A stretch of DNA of 12,136 nucleotides from DATJWY01 sp035500775 (GTDB lineage: Bacteria; Pseudomonadota; Alphaproteobacteria; Acetobacterales; Acetobacteraceae). The stretch spans positions 1 to 12,136 of the forward strand of contig DATJWY010000239.1 in assembly GCA_035500775.1 (NCBI GenBank). Reading direction: 5' to 3'. The notes below the pieces were generated by a model. The model did not search any database and was not told the origin of the DNA. It saw only the letters and a program-made list of their open reading frames with translations. Below are positions 1-6,079 of this stretch, piece by piece. Position 1 is the first letter of the stretch. Every line of letters starts with the position of its first letter. A program made the translations under genes and the position numbers.

Positions 1-131
1 TTGACTGGTACATGGAAAACAAGATCAATATCGACGACATGATCACCCATGTCCTGCCGCTCGAACGCATCAACGACGGCTTCGATCTGATGGCGCGCGG
101 CGAGAGCATCCGCTCCGTGGTGGTGTACTGA
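1..131 (+). CDS. frmA: S-(hydroxymethyl)glutathione dehydrogenase, C-terminal fragment (cut by window edge)
   Basis: Only the last 42 residues are present, read from base 3 to the TGA at 129-131. They start DWYMENKINIDDMITHVLPL and end RGESIRSVVVY. This is the typical C-terminus of class III (glutathione-dependent) alcohol dehydrogenase, a zinc enzyme that oxidises S-hydroxymethylglutathione, the spontaneous adduct of formaldehyde and glutathione, to S-formylglutathione in the cytoplasm. The catalytic and zinc-binding regions lie outside the window. Two bases separate the stop from the S-formylglutathione hydrolase gene, the enzyme of the next step, which supports the call. A related zinc-type alcohol dehydrogenase cannot be fully excluded from so short a piece, but the SIRSVVVY ending with this neighbour makes it unlikely. 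Confidence 0.88.
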   Translation, partial: DWYMENKINIDDMITHVLPLERINDGFDLMARGESIRSVVVY

Positions 132-133
132 AA

Positions 134-982
134 ATGGGCGATATCACCACGCGCGAGACGCATCGCTGTTTCGAGGGCGTTCTCGGCTATTACAGCCATG
201 CCTCCATCAGCACCGGCACGGAGATGCGCTTCGGCGTCTATGTGCCGCCGCAGGCGAAGAAGGGGCCGTGCCCGGTCCTGTATTATCTGGCCGGCCTCAC
301 CTGCACCGAGGAAACCTTCCTCATCAAGGCCGGCGCGCAGCGTTTCGCCGCCGAGCACGGGCTGATCCTGGTTGCGCCGGATACGAGCCCGCGCGGTCTC
401 GACCTGCCGGGTGAGCATGCCGACTGGGATTTCGGCAGCGGTGCCGGCTTCTACGTCGATGCGACCGAGGCGCCCTGGTCGGCGCATTACCGCATGGCGA
501 GCTACGTCGCTGACGAGCTGCCGGCGCTGATCGAGACGCATTTCCCGGCGCTGCCCGGGCGGCGCGGCATCATGGGCCATTCCATGGGCGGGCATGGCGC
601 GCTCGTGCTCTCGCTGCGGCACAAGGAGCGGTGGCAATCGGTTTCCGTGCTGGCCCCGATCTCCAACCCGGTCGCCGTGCCCTGGGGCGAGAAGGCGTTC
701 TCCAACTATCTGGGTCCGGACCGGACGGCGTGGGCGGCGTGGGATGCCAGCCTGCTGCTCCGCGCCGGCGGCGCCAGGCCGGGGTCGATCCTGGTCGATC
801 AGGGGTTGGAAGATCAGTTCCTGGCCAAACAGCTTCATCCGGAGGCACTGGAAGCGGCGGCGCGTGACTCCGGGCAGGCGCTGACGTTGCGCCTGCATCA
901 TGGCTACGACCACAGCTACTGGTTCATCCAGACCGTGATCGCGGACCACATCGCGCATCACGCGCGGGAGTTGCTGGGGTAA
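134..982 (+). CDS. fghA: S-formylglutathione hydrolase
   Basis: A 282-residue cytoplasmic serine esterase of the esterase D family (alpha/beta hydrolase fold) that hydrolyses S-formylglutathione to formate and glutathione, completing glutathione-dependent formaldehyde oxidation. The family signature LAGLTCTEETF lies near residues 52-62. The nucleophile elbow GHSMGGHGAL puts the catalytic Ser at 150. The rest of the triad fits Asp227 (in DQGLEDQFL) and His260 (in GYDHSYWF), the positions expected for the family. Length is normal. The ATG at 134 is kept because the N-terminus (CFEGVLGYYSHAS) aligns with known members from about residue 12. No strong Shine-Dalgarno is visible, and the 2-base gap to the preceding dehydrogenase suggests translational coupling. 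The stop codon lies in a small hairpin (980-994). Confidence 0.95.
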   Translation: MGDITTRETHRCFEGVLGYYSHASISTGTEMRFGVYVPPQAKKGPCPVLYYLAGLTCTEETFLIKAGAQRFAAEHGLILVAPDTSPRGLDLPGEHADWDFGSGAGFYVDATEAPWSAHYRMASYVADELPALIETHFPALPGRRGIMGHSMGGHGALVLSLRHKERWQSVSVLAPISNPVAVPWGEKAFSNYLGPDRTAWAAWDASLLLRAGGARPGSILVDQGLEDQFLAKQLHPEALEAAARDSGQALTLRLHHGYDHSYWFIQTVIADHIAHHARELLG

Positions 983-994
983 CTGACCCAGTTA
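980..994 (+). other. Small inverted repeat overlapping the fghA stop codon
   Basis: TAACTG (980-985) and CAGTTA (989-994) are perfect inverted repeats around a 3-base loop, and the left arm contains the TAA stop. It is short and lacks a following T run, so it is at best a weak terminator or chance. Confidence 0.3.
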
Positions 995-1066
995 TACCAA
1001 CCGTCTTATTGATTGACCCACCTGAAAGGCCAGGGGCTTTCCCTTCGTGGCCATTCCGCCCCTGGA

Positions 1067-1102
1067 CCCCGTTACGCGAAGGCACGCCTGCGCGTGACGG
1101 GG
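1067..1102 (+). repeat. Palindromic repeat, copy 1
   Basis: CCCCGTTACGCG (1067-1078) pairs with CGCGTGACGGGG (1091-1102) over 12 positions with a single T/G wobble. An inner AGG (1080-1082) pairs with CCT (1087-1089) around a CACG loop. The central 34 bases (1068-1101) match copy 2 at 29 positions. Confidence 0.75.
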
Positions 1103-1165
1103 CCGTCGGCTCCAGCCCCCTTTTCGTGAATAATTCCAAACTCGTGCGGGGCTGGGGGCGCTGCC

Positions 1166-1199
1166 CCCGTCGTGCGAAAGCACGCCTTCGCGTGACGGG
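1166..1199 (+). repeat. Palindromic repeat, copy 2
   Basis: CCCGTC (1166-1171) pairs with GACGGG (1194-1199). The stem continues inward through two G/T wobbles (1172/1193, 1173/1192) and GCGAA (1174-1178) with TTCGC (1187-1191), ending in the same CACG loop as copy 1. It starts 98 bases after copy 1. Its left arm shares bases 1166-1168 with the GGGGGC/GCCCCC hairpin, so the two structures would exclude each other. Confidence 0.75.
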
Positions 1200-1219
1200 T
1201 CCAGGGCAGAGCCCTGGCC

Positions 1220-1376
1220 TTCTGATACGACACGCCCCTTCCTCTGGCACGGACGTTGCTTTGTCCCGCCGTGTCACGCCCACGCCGCCGCCCCGGGGTT
1301 CCCGGGATCGCGGGGGTGGACGCGCGGCCCGCGGCGTGATCCGTTGTCGCGGGATAAGGTCTGACAAGGGATAATC
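1220..1376 (+). promoter_or_regulatory. Presumed leader and promoter region of the polyamine operon
   Basis: The 157 bases before the aminotransferase start should contain the operon promoter, since everything up to 8402 is tightly packed. I see no convincing -35/-10 pair. Two symmetric elements are visible: CCCGGG twice (1292-1297, 1301-1306), and TTGTC (1344-1348) with its inverse GACAA (1363-1367) around 14 bases. The heptamer GGGATAA occurs at 1351-1357 and 1368-1374. The ribosome binding site for the aminotransferase is AAGGG (1366-1370), 6 bases before the ATG. A repressor at 1344-1367 would cover that site, but this is only a possibility. Confidence 0.35.
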
Positions 1377-2801
1377 ATGCCGGAAACCGGCCTGCTGAAT
1401 GCTTTCGAAGATGCCGGCCTCGGCGAGGACACGGCATTCGATCTGGATAGTCTGCGTACCCTGGATGCGGCGCATCATCTGCATCCGTTCACCGATACGG
1501 GTGCCCTGCATGCGGAGGGTACGCGTGTCATCGTGCGCGCCGACGGCGTGCATCTCTGGGATGTCACCGGGCGGCGTATCCTCGACGGGTTCTCGGGCCT
1601 GTGGAACGTCAACATCGGCTATGGCCGCCGCGAGATCGCCGACGCCGTGCAGGCGCAGATGAATCGCCTCGTCTATTACAACACCTTCTTCAAGACGACG
1701 CATCCGCCCGCCATCGCCCTGGCGAAATTGCTGGCGGAGATCAGCCCGCCGCAGTTCAATCGCGTCTTCTTCACCAATTCCGGCTCCGAGGCGAACGACA
1801 CCATCATCCGCATGGTGCGGCATTACTGGCAGGTGCTGGGCCAGCCGGAAAAGAGTGTCATCATCAGCCGGCGCAACGCCTATCACGGCTCCACCATCGG
1901 CGGTGCCAGCCTCGGCGGCATGCCCTGGATGCACGCGCAGGGCGGCCTGCCGATCCCCGGCATCGAGCATGTCGCGCAGCCCTGGTGGTGGGGCGAGGGC
2001 GGCGACATGGAGCCGGAGGAATTCGGCTTGTGGGCGGCGCGCGAACTGGGCAAGGCCATCGACCGCATCGGCGCCGACAAGGTCGCCGCTTTCATCGGCG
2101 AGCCGATCCAGGGCGCCGGCGGCGTCATCATCCCGCCCGAGTCCTACTGGCCGGAAGTGGAGCGCATCTGTCGCGAGCGCGACGTGCTGCTTGTGTCCGA
2201 CGAGGTGATCTGCGGTTTCGGCCGCACCGGGCAGTGGTTCGGCTGCGAGTATTTCGGTTTCCAGCCGGATCTGATGACCATCGCCAAGGGCATCACCTCC
2301 GGCTATCTGCCGCTCGGCGGCGTCATGGTTTCGGATCGCGTCGCGGACGTGCTGACCGCGGGCGGCGATTTCAATCATGGCTATACCTCGTCCGGTCATC
2401 CGGTCTGCTGCGCCGCGGCGGTCGCCAATATCGAGCTGATGCGGCGCGAGAAGCTGGTCGAGCGGGTGCGGGACGGGATCGGCCCGTATCTGCGCGAGCG
2501 CTGGCTGGCGCTCGCCGGGCATCCGTTGGTCGGTGAGGCGCGGATGGTCGGGCTGCTCGGTGCGCTGGAACTGACGCCGGACAAGGCGACCCGCGCGCGC
2601 TTCCCCAAGGTCGGCGATGTCGGCGTGATCTGCCGCGACCACGCCTATGCCGATGGGCTGGTGCTGCGCGCCACCGGTGACACGATGCTGGCGGCGCCGC
2701 CCTTCATCCTGTCCGAGGAAGAGGCCGACACGCTGGTCGAGATCACGCGCCGCGCGCTGGACCGGACCTGGGCGGATGTGAAGCAACGGGGCCTCGCGTG
2801 A
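1377..2801 (+). CDS. spuC: SpuC-like polyamine (putrescine):pyruvate aminotransferase, class III PLP enzyme
   Basis: A 474-residue pyridoxal-phosphate fold-type I, class III aminotransferase. By family it would transfer an amino group from putrescine or a related omega-amine to pyruvate, giving 4-aminobutanal and alanine in the cytoplasm. PLP-site features are FFTNSGSEAN (131-140), AYHGS (168-172), SDEVICGFGRTG (274-285; Asp275 contacts the pyridine nitrogen) and the Schiff-base Lys304 in TIAKGITSGYLP. Blocks such as PIPGIEHVAQPWWWGEGGD and AFIGEPIQGAGGVI closely resemble Pseudomonas SpuC as I recall it, and its length is usual. The ATG at 1377 has AAGGG 6 bases upstream. It is first in the operon, and its last bases overlap a possible GTG start of the next gene. 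Action on gamma-glutamylated amines, beta-alanine or GABA cannot be ruled out from sequence alone. Confidence 0.85.
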   Translation: MPETGLLNAFEDAGLGEDTAFDLDSLRTLDAAHHLHPFTDTGALHAEGTRVIVRADGVHLWDVTGRRILDGFSGLWNVNIGYGRREIADAVQAQMNRLVYYNTFFKTTHPPAIALAKLLAEISPPQFNRVFFTNSGSEANDTIIRMVRHYWQVLGQPEKSVIISRRNAYHGSTIGGASLGGMPWMHAQGGLPIPGIEHVAQPWWWGEGGDMEPEEFGLWAARELGKAIDRIGADKVAAFIGEPIQGAGGVIIPPESYWPEVERICRERDVLLVSDEVICGFGRTGQWFGCEYFGFQPDLMTIAKGITSGYLPLGGVMVSDRVADVLTAGGDFNHGYTSSGHPVCCAAAVANIELMRREKLVERVRDGIGPYLRERWLALAGHPLVGEARMVGLLGALELTPDKATRARFPKVGDVGVICRDHAYADGLVLRATGDTMLAAPPFILSEEEADTLVEITRRALDRTWADVKQRGLA

Positions 2802-2827
2802 GCATGGCCCCGTTGGGGGAAACCAGG

Positions 2828-4189
2828 ATGGCCGATCTGTCGTTCCCCGTCGCCCCGCCCGGTCTGGTTCTCGCGGAGGCGCCGGAGCCGCGTTTCCTCG
2901 ATGCCTTCGTCATCGACGTGAACGGCAACTGCCTCGGCAAGCGCCTGCCGGGCGACCAGGCGGCGGCGCTGGCGCAAACCGGGGTGCAATTCTCCGCAAG
3001 CACGCTGGTGCTCGATTGCCGCGGCGTCGCGCAATTGCCGCTCGGCATTGGCGGCGCGGATGGCGACCCGGATGCGCGCGGCCTGCCGGTGCCCGGCACG
3101 CTGCGCCCGGTGCCATGGGCCGCGTCCCCCACCGTGCAATGCCTGCTGGAGATGCAGGATGCCCGCTCCGGTGCACCTCTTTGGTTCGATCCGCGCGCGA
3201 TCTTGCGCCAGGTGGTTGAGCGTTGCCGCGCCGATGGGCTCCATCCCGTCGTTGCCTGCGAGCTGGAATTCTACCTGCTCGACCGCAAGCGCGACGGGGA
3301 GGGCCGCATCCGCCCGCCGGCGATGCCGCGCACCGGCGCGGCGCAGCGGCGCCCGGCCAATCTCTGCGTGCATAATCTGGAGGAATACGAATTCTTCCTG
3401 CGCGCGGTGCAGGATGCCTGTGCGGCGCAGGGCATTTCCGCCGGTGCCATGGTTTCGGAATACGGGCTCGGCCAGTTCGAGATCAATCTGCGGCACAGCG
3501 CCGACCCGCTGGCCGCCGCGGACGAGGCGGCGCTGTTGCGGCGGACGGTGCGCGGGGTCGCGCGCGGCCTCGGCTACGAGGCGAGCTTCATGGCCAAGCC
3601 CTATGTCGGCGATACCGGCAACGGGTTTCATGTGCATCTGAGCCTCGGCGACGAAGCCGGCGCCAACCGTTTCGGCGCGGCCGGGGGCGAGGATCTGCTG
3701 CGTTCGGCGATCGCCGGCATGCAGCGCCTGCACGCGGAAAGCATGGCGATCTTCGCGCCGAATTTCAGCGCCTATCGCCGCTACGTGCCCGGCTCCTTCG
3801 TGCCGATGGCCTCGGACTGGGCGGAGAATAACCGTTCCGTCGCCTTCCGCGTCCCGGCGGCCTCCGGTGCCGGGCGGCGGGTGGAGCACCGGATCGCCTG
3901 CGCCGATGCCAGCCCGCATCTGCTGCTCGCCGCCATCCTGGCCGCGGCGCATCACGGCATCACCCAGGGATTGTCGCCGACGCCGGAGCGTGTCGGCGCC
4001 GCCGGCGATGAGCCGGACCCGGCGATTCCGCGCGATCTCGTCACCGCGCTCGCCGCGCTGGAGCAGGCCGCGATCCTCTCCGACTACATCCCGCCGCGCT
4101 TCCTCGCCCTCTACGCGGCGTTGAAGCGCGGCGAACTCGCCGATCTCCTCGCCGAGATCTCCCCCCGCGAATACGATTTCTATCTGTGA
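2828..4189 (+). CDS. Glutamine-synthetase-like gamma-glutamylpolyamine synthetase (first copy)
   Basis: A glutamine-synthetase-family enzyme expected to ligate glutamate to an amine with ATP, as PuuA/PauA do. Numbering is from the ATG at 2828 (453 residues). It has the N-terminal DAFVIDVNG strand (25-33), the metal-binding ELEFYLLD (145-152), EYGLGQFEINLRH (211-223), GNGFHVHLS (264-272), NNRSVAFRVP (334-343) and RVEHRIACADASPHL (351-365). I chose ATG 2828 because GGGGGA (2815-2820) lies 7 bases before it. An in-frame GTG at 2798 overlaps the previous stop as GTGA and would add 10 residues (463). It differs from the second copy at 9390: it has GNCLGK where that has GVPRGK, NFSAYRR where that has CNSYRR, and ASPHL in place of ANPYL. 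This suggests a different amine substrate, which cannot be named from sequence. Confidence 0.85.
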   Translation: MADLSFPVAPPGLVLAEAPEPRFLDAFVIDVNGNCLGKRLPGDQAAALAQTGVQFSASTLVLDCRGVAQLPLGIGGADGDPDARGLPVPGTLRPVPWAASPTVQCLLEMQDARSGAPLWFDPRAILRQVVERCRADGLHPVVACELEFYLLDRKRDGEGRIRPPAMPRTGAAQRRPANLCVHNLEEYEFFLRAVQDACAAQGISAGAMVSEYGLGQFEINLRHSADPLAAADEAALLRRTVRGVARGLGYEASFMAKPYVGDTGNGFHVHLSLGDEAGANRFGAAGGEDLLRSAIAGMQRLHAESMAIFAPNFSAYRRYVPGSFVPMASDWAENNRSVAFRVPAASGAGRRVEHRIACADASPHLLLAAILAAAHHGITQGLSPTPERVGAAGDEPDPAIPRDLVTALAALEQAAILSDYIPPRFLALYAALKRGELADLLAEISPREYDFYL

Positions 4190-5040
4190 TCATGCAGAAA
4201 CATCGTTTCCTCCCCTACGCCCTGGTGCTGCCCGCCGTCGCGTGGCTTGCCGTTTTCTTCCTGGTGCCGCTGCTCGGGCAGGTGAAGACCTCCCTCTCCG
4301 AAGGCTCGGTGCTGGAGGATGGGCTGCATTTCACCTGGCACTTGCAGAACTATCTCGACGCGCTGACGTTGTTCGGGCCGATCTTCCTGCGCTCCTTCTG
4401 GTACGCGGCGCTCGGCACGGCGCTCGCCGTCGGCATCGGCTATCCGCTCGCCTACTTCATCGTCTTTCGCGGCGGCCGTTTCCGGCTGTTGCTGCTGTTC
4501 CCGGTGGTGGTGCCGTTCCTCATCACCTATCTGGTGCGCACCCTCTCCTGGGAGGCGCTGCTCAGCGATGGCGGCCTCGTGCTCGGCACGCTCAAATCCT
4601 GGGGGCTGATCCCGTCCGATGCCTATCTGATCGGCACGCCGACGGCGGTCATCTTCGCCCTGGCCTATAACTTCCTGCCGTTCAGCGTGCTGCCGATCTT
4701 CGTGTCGCTGGACCGCATCGACCGGGCGCTGCTGCGCGCCGCCGCCGATCTCTATGCCTCGCCGGCGCGCGTGTTCCTCAAGGTGGTGCTGCCATTGTCC
4801 CTGCCAGGCGTGTTCGCCGGCAGCCTGCTCACCTTCATTCCGTCGGCCGGCGACTTCGTCAACGCGATGATGCTGGGTTCGCCGCAGAAGCAGATGATCG
4901 GCAACGTCATCCAGAGCCGCTATCTGGTGACGCTGGACTATCCGCTGGCCGCCGCCGCATCGCTGATCCTGATGATCAGCCTGCTGATTTGCGTGACCAT
5001 CTATTCCCGTCTGTTCGGCACGGAGGATTTGACCGGATGA
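4186..5040 (+). CDS. potH: Polyamine ABC transporter permease, PotH/PotB-like
   Basis: A 284-residue inner-membrane permease of the binding-protein-dependent type. About six hydrophobic segments are visible near residues 11-30, 70-94, 100-120, 153-175, 203-225 and 252-274. The cytoplasmic ATPase-contacting loop is RAAADLYASPARVFLKVVLP (184-203); the usual conserved Gly is Tyr190 here, which I believe recurs in this PotB/PotH subgroup. LPGVFAGSLLTFIPSAGDFVNA after it is typical of polyamine permeases. It should pair with the PotI-like subunit to form the channel. The GTG at 4186 overlaps the previous stop as GTGA; an ATG at 4192 is the alternative. Neither has a visible Shine-Dalgarno, so reinitiation by ribosomes finishing the upstream gene is likely. 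A role in spermidine rather than putrescine uptake is equally possible. Confidence 0.9.
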   Translation: MIMQKHRFLPYALVLPAVAWLAVFFLVPLLGQVKTSLSEGSVLEDGLHFTWHLQNYLDALTLFGPIFLRSFWYAALGTALAVGIGYPLAYFIVFRGGRFRLLLLFPVVVPFLITYLVRTLSWEALLSDGGLVLGTLKSWGLIPSDAYLIGTPTAVIFALAYNFLPFSVLPIFVSLDRIDRALLRAAADLYASPARVFLKVVLPLSLPGVFAGSLLTFIPSAGDFVNAMMLGSPQKQMIGNVIQSRYLVTLDYPLAAAASLILMISLLICVTIYSRLFGTEDLTG

Positions 5041-5201
5041 GGCACTCTCATTTTCCCGCGCCGCCCGGGCTTTCGGCGCGGCGCTTCGCCCTCCGCGTCG
5101 CCGGCGCGGGGCGTGGCCTGTTGCCGGCGCTGGCCGGCGGCGAGGGGGCGGAGTGGCGCTCCCTGACCGAGCCGTGGCCGGCGAAGGATCCCAAACCATG
5201 A
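5037..5201 (+). CDS. Possible 54-residue small protein between the two permeases
   Basis: This reading frame fills the 157 bases between the permease genes. Its ATG (5037) overlaps the PotH stop as ATGA, and its TGA overlaps the PotI ATG (5198) as ATGA, repeating the junction pattern of the whole operon. GGAGGA (5022-5027) lies 9 bases before its ATG, better placed than the site of most neighbours. About 45 of its 53 codons after the start end in G or C, as in the neighbouring genes, though any frame in GC-rich DNA may do so. The product is rich in Arg, Pro, Ala and Gly, starts MRHSHFPAPPGL, ends TEPWPAKDPKP, and has no membrane segment or signal peptide. I do not recognise it. It may be a true small protein, a leader that carries ribosomes to the next gene, or spurious. 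Confidence 0.45.
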   Translation: MRHSHFPAPPGLSARRFALRVAGAGRGLLPALAGGEGAEWRSLTEPWPAKDPKP

Positions 5202-6079
5202 GCGCTTCTCTCGCCGCGCGCCCGCCGCGCGCCCCCGCACACGTCCCTGGCTCCGTCCCGGGGCGCTTCCTGGGCCGCCTTCGCCTGTTTGTCGGGCGGC
5301 ATCTGCTCACCGCCGCCGCCATCCTCGGCATGCTCTATTTGCTGGCGCCGATCGCCATGATGATCGCCCTCAGCTTCAACCGCACCGAGGGGCGCTTCGA
5401 TTTCGTCTGGCACGGTTTCTCCGCCAATGCCTGGGCGCATCCCTTCGCGGTGGATGGGCTGCTCGATTCGCTCGAAATCAGCGTCGTGCTCGCGGTGATC
5501 GTCGCCCTGACCGCCACCGCCATCGGCACCGCGCTCGCCTATGCCCAGGTGCGCTACAAATTCTTCGGCAGCGGCCTGCTCGATCTCGTGCTGCTGCTCA
5601 CGATCTCGACGCCCGAGGTCATCATGGGCTCGTCGCTGCTCGACCTGTTCCTCGACAGGAACGTGGCGCCGGGCCAGATCACCATCGTGCTGTCGCATGT
5701 GATGTTCGACATCGCCTTCGTCGCCATCATGGTGAAGTCCCGCCTGCGCGGCTTTGATATCCGATTGGAACATGCCGCCATGGATCTCGGGGCGCGCGGC
5801 TGGCGGGTGTTTCGCAAGATCACCCTGCCGCTGATCATGCCCTCGGTGTTCACCGCCGGCCTGCTCGCGCTGATGCTGTCGCTCGACGATTTTATCATCA
5901 CGATGTTCGTGTCCGGCGATGTCGTCACCTTCCCGCTCTTCGTTTGGGGCGAGGCGCGCGTTGCGATGCCGCCGCAGATCTATGTCATAGGAACCTCGAT
6001 GTTCCTGTTCCTGGCGGTGCTGCTGTTCGGCGCAGTCGCCCTGGACCAGAGGCGGCGAAGCCTGGAGGCAAAAGCGTGA
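5198..6079 (+). CDS. potI: Polyamine ABC transporter permease, PotI/PotC-like
   Basis: The second inner-membrane subunit, 293 residues from the ATG at 5198. A Pro/Arg-rich N-terminal stretch of about 35 residues precedes six hydrophobic segments (about 38-60, 92-115, 127-150, 160-180, 212-238, 262-283). The ATPase-contacting loop is EHAAMDLGARGWRVFRKITLP (191-211), a near-consensus EAA motif with Gly198, followed by LMLSLDDFIITMFVSG, typical of PotC/PotI. I chose ATG 5198 because GAAGGA (5183-5188) lies 9 bases upstream and the start overlaps the preceding small frame. An in-frame GTG at 5153 would add 15 residues (308) but has no clear ribosome binding site. It forms the channel with the PotH-like subunit. 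The next gene begins in a GTGA overlap with its stop. Confidence 0.9.
   Translation: MSASLAARPPRAPAHVPGSVPGRFLGRLRLFVGRHLLTAAAILGMLYLLAPIAMMIALSFNRTEGRFDFVWHGFSANAWAHPFAVDGLLDSLEISVVLAVIVALTATAIGTALAYAQVRYKFFGSGLLDLVLLLTISTPEVIMGSSLLDLFLDRNVAPGQITIVLSHVMFDIAFVAIMVKSRLRGFDIRLEHAAMDLGARGWRVFRKITLPLIMPSVFTAGLLALMLSLDDFIITMFVSGDVVTFPLFVWGEARVAMPPQIYVIGTSMFLFLAVLLFGAVALDQRRRSLEAKA

Larger units (their letters stand above)
1021..1219. repeat. Mosaic of GC-rich palindromic intergenic repeats
   Basis: This part of the 394-base gene-free stretch (983-1376) is built from hairpin units. CCAGGGGC (1030-1037) pairs with GCCCCTGG (1058-1065). A near-palindrome spans 1067-1102 and a second copy spans 1166-1199. 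GGGGGC (1154-1159) pairs with GCCCCC (1163-1168). CCAGGGC (1201-1207) pairs with GCCCTGG (1211-1217) across AGA. CCAGCCCC (1112-1119) could also pair with GGGGCTGG (1148-1155). The 121-residue reading frame through it has no protein-like features. From memory such elements are frequent between genes in Acetobacteraceae; I could not check copy number. They may act in mRNA processing or termination, or be REP-like mobile remnants. Confidence 0.75.

Noticed and set aside
1067..1199. Possible CRISPR-like spacing of two repeats
   Set aside because: There are only two imperfect palindromic copies 98 bases apart, no regular array and no cas genes.
1009..1374. 121-residue + strand frame between fghA and the aminotransferase
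   Set aside because: It runs through the hairpin repeats; the translation is Arg/Pro/Gly-rich and has no protein-like pattern.
924..2786. 620-residue reading frame on the minus strand opposite the aminotransferase
   Set aside because: Long antisense frames are expected in GC-rich DNA with strong third-position bias. The product is rich in Arg, Asp, Gly and His with no recognisable domain, and the + strand gene has clear catalytic motifs.
4180..5331. 383-residue minus-strand frame opposite the PotH-like gene
   Set aside because: Low-complexity, rich in Gln, Glu, Arg and His, as expected from the reverse of a hydrophobic membrane protein gene.
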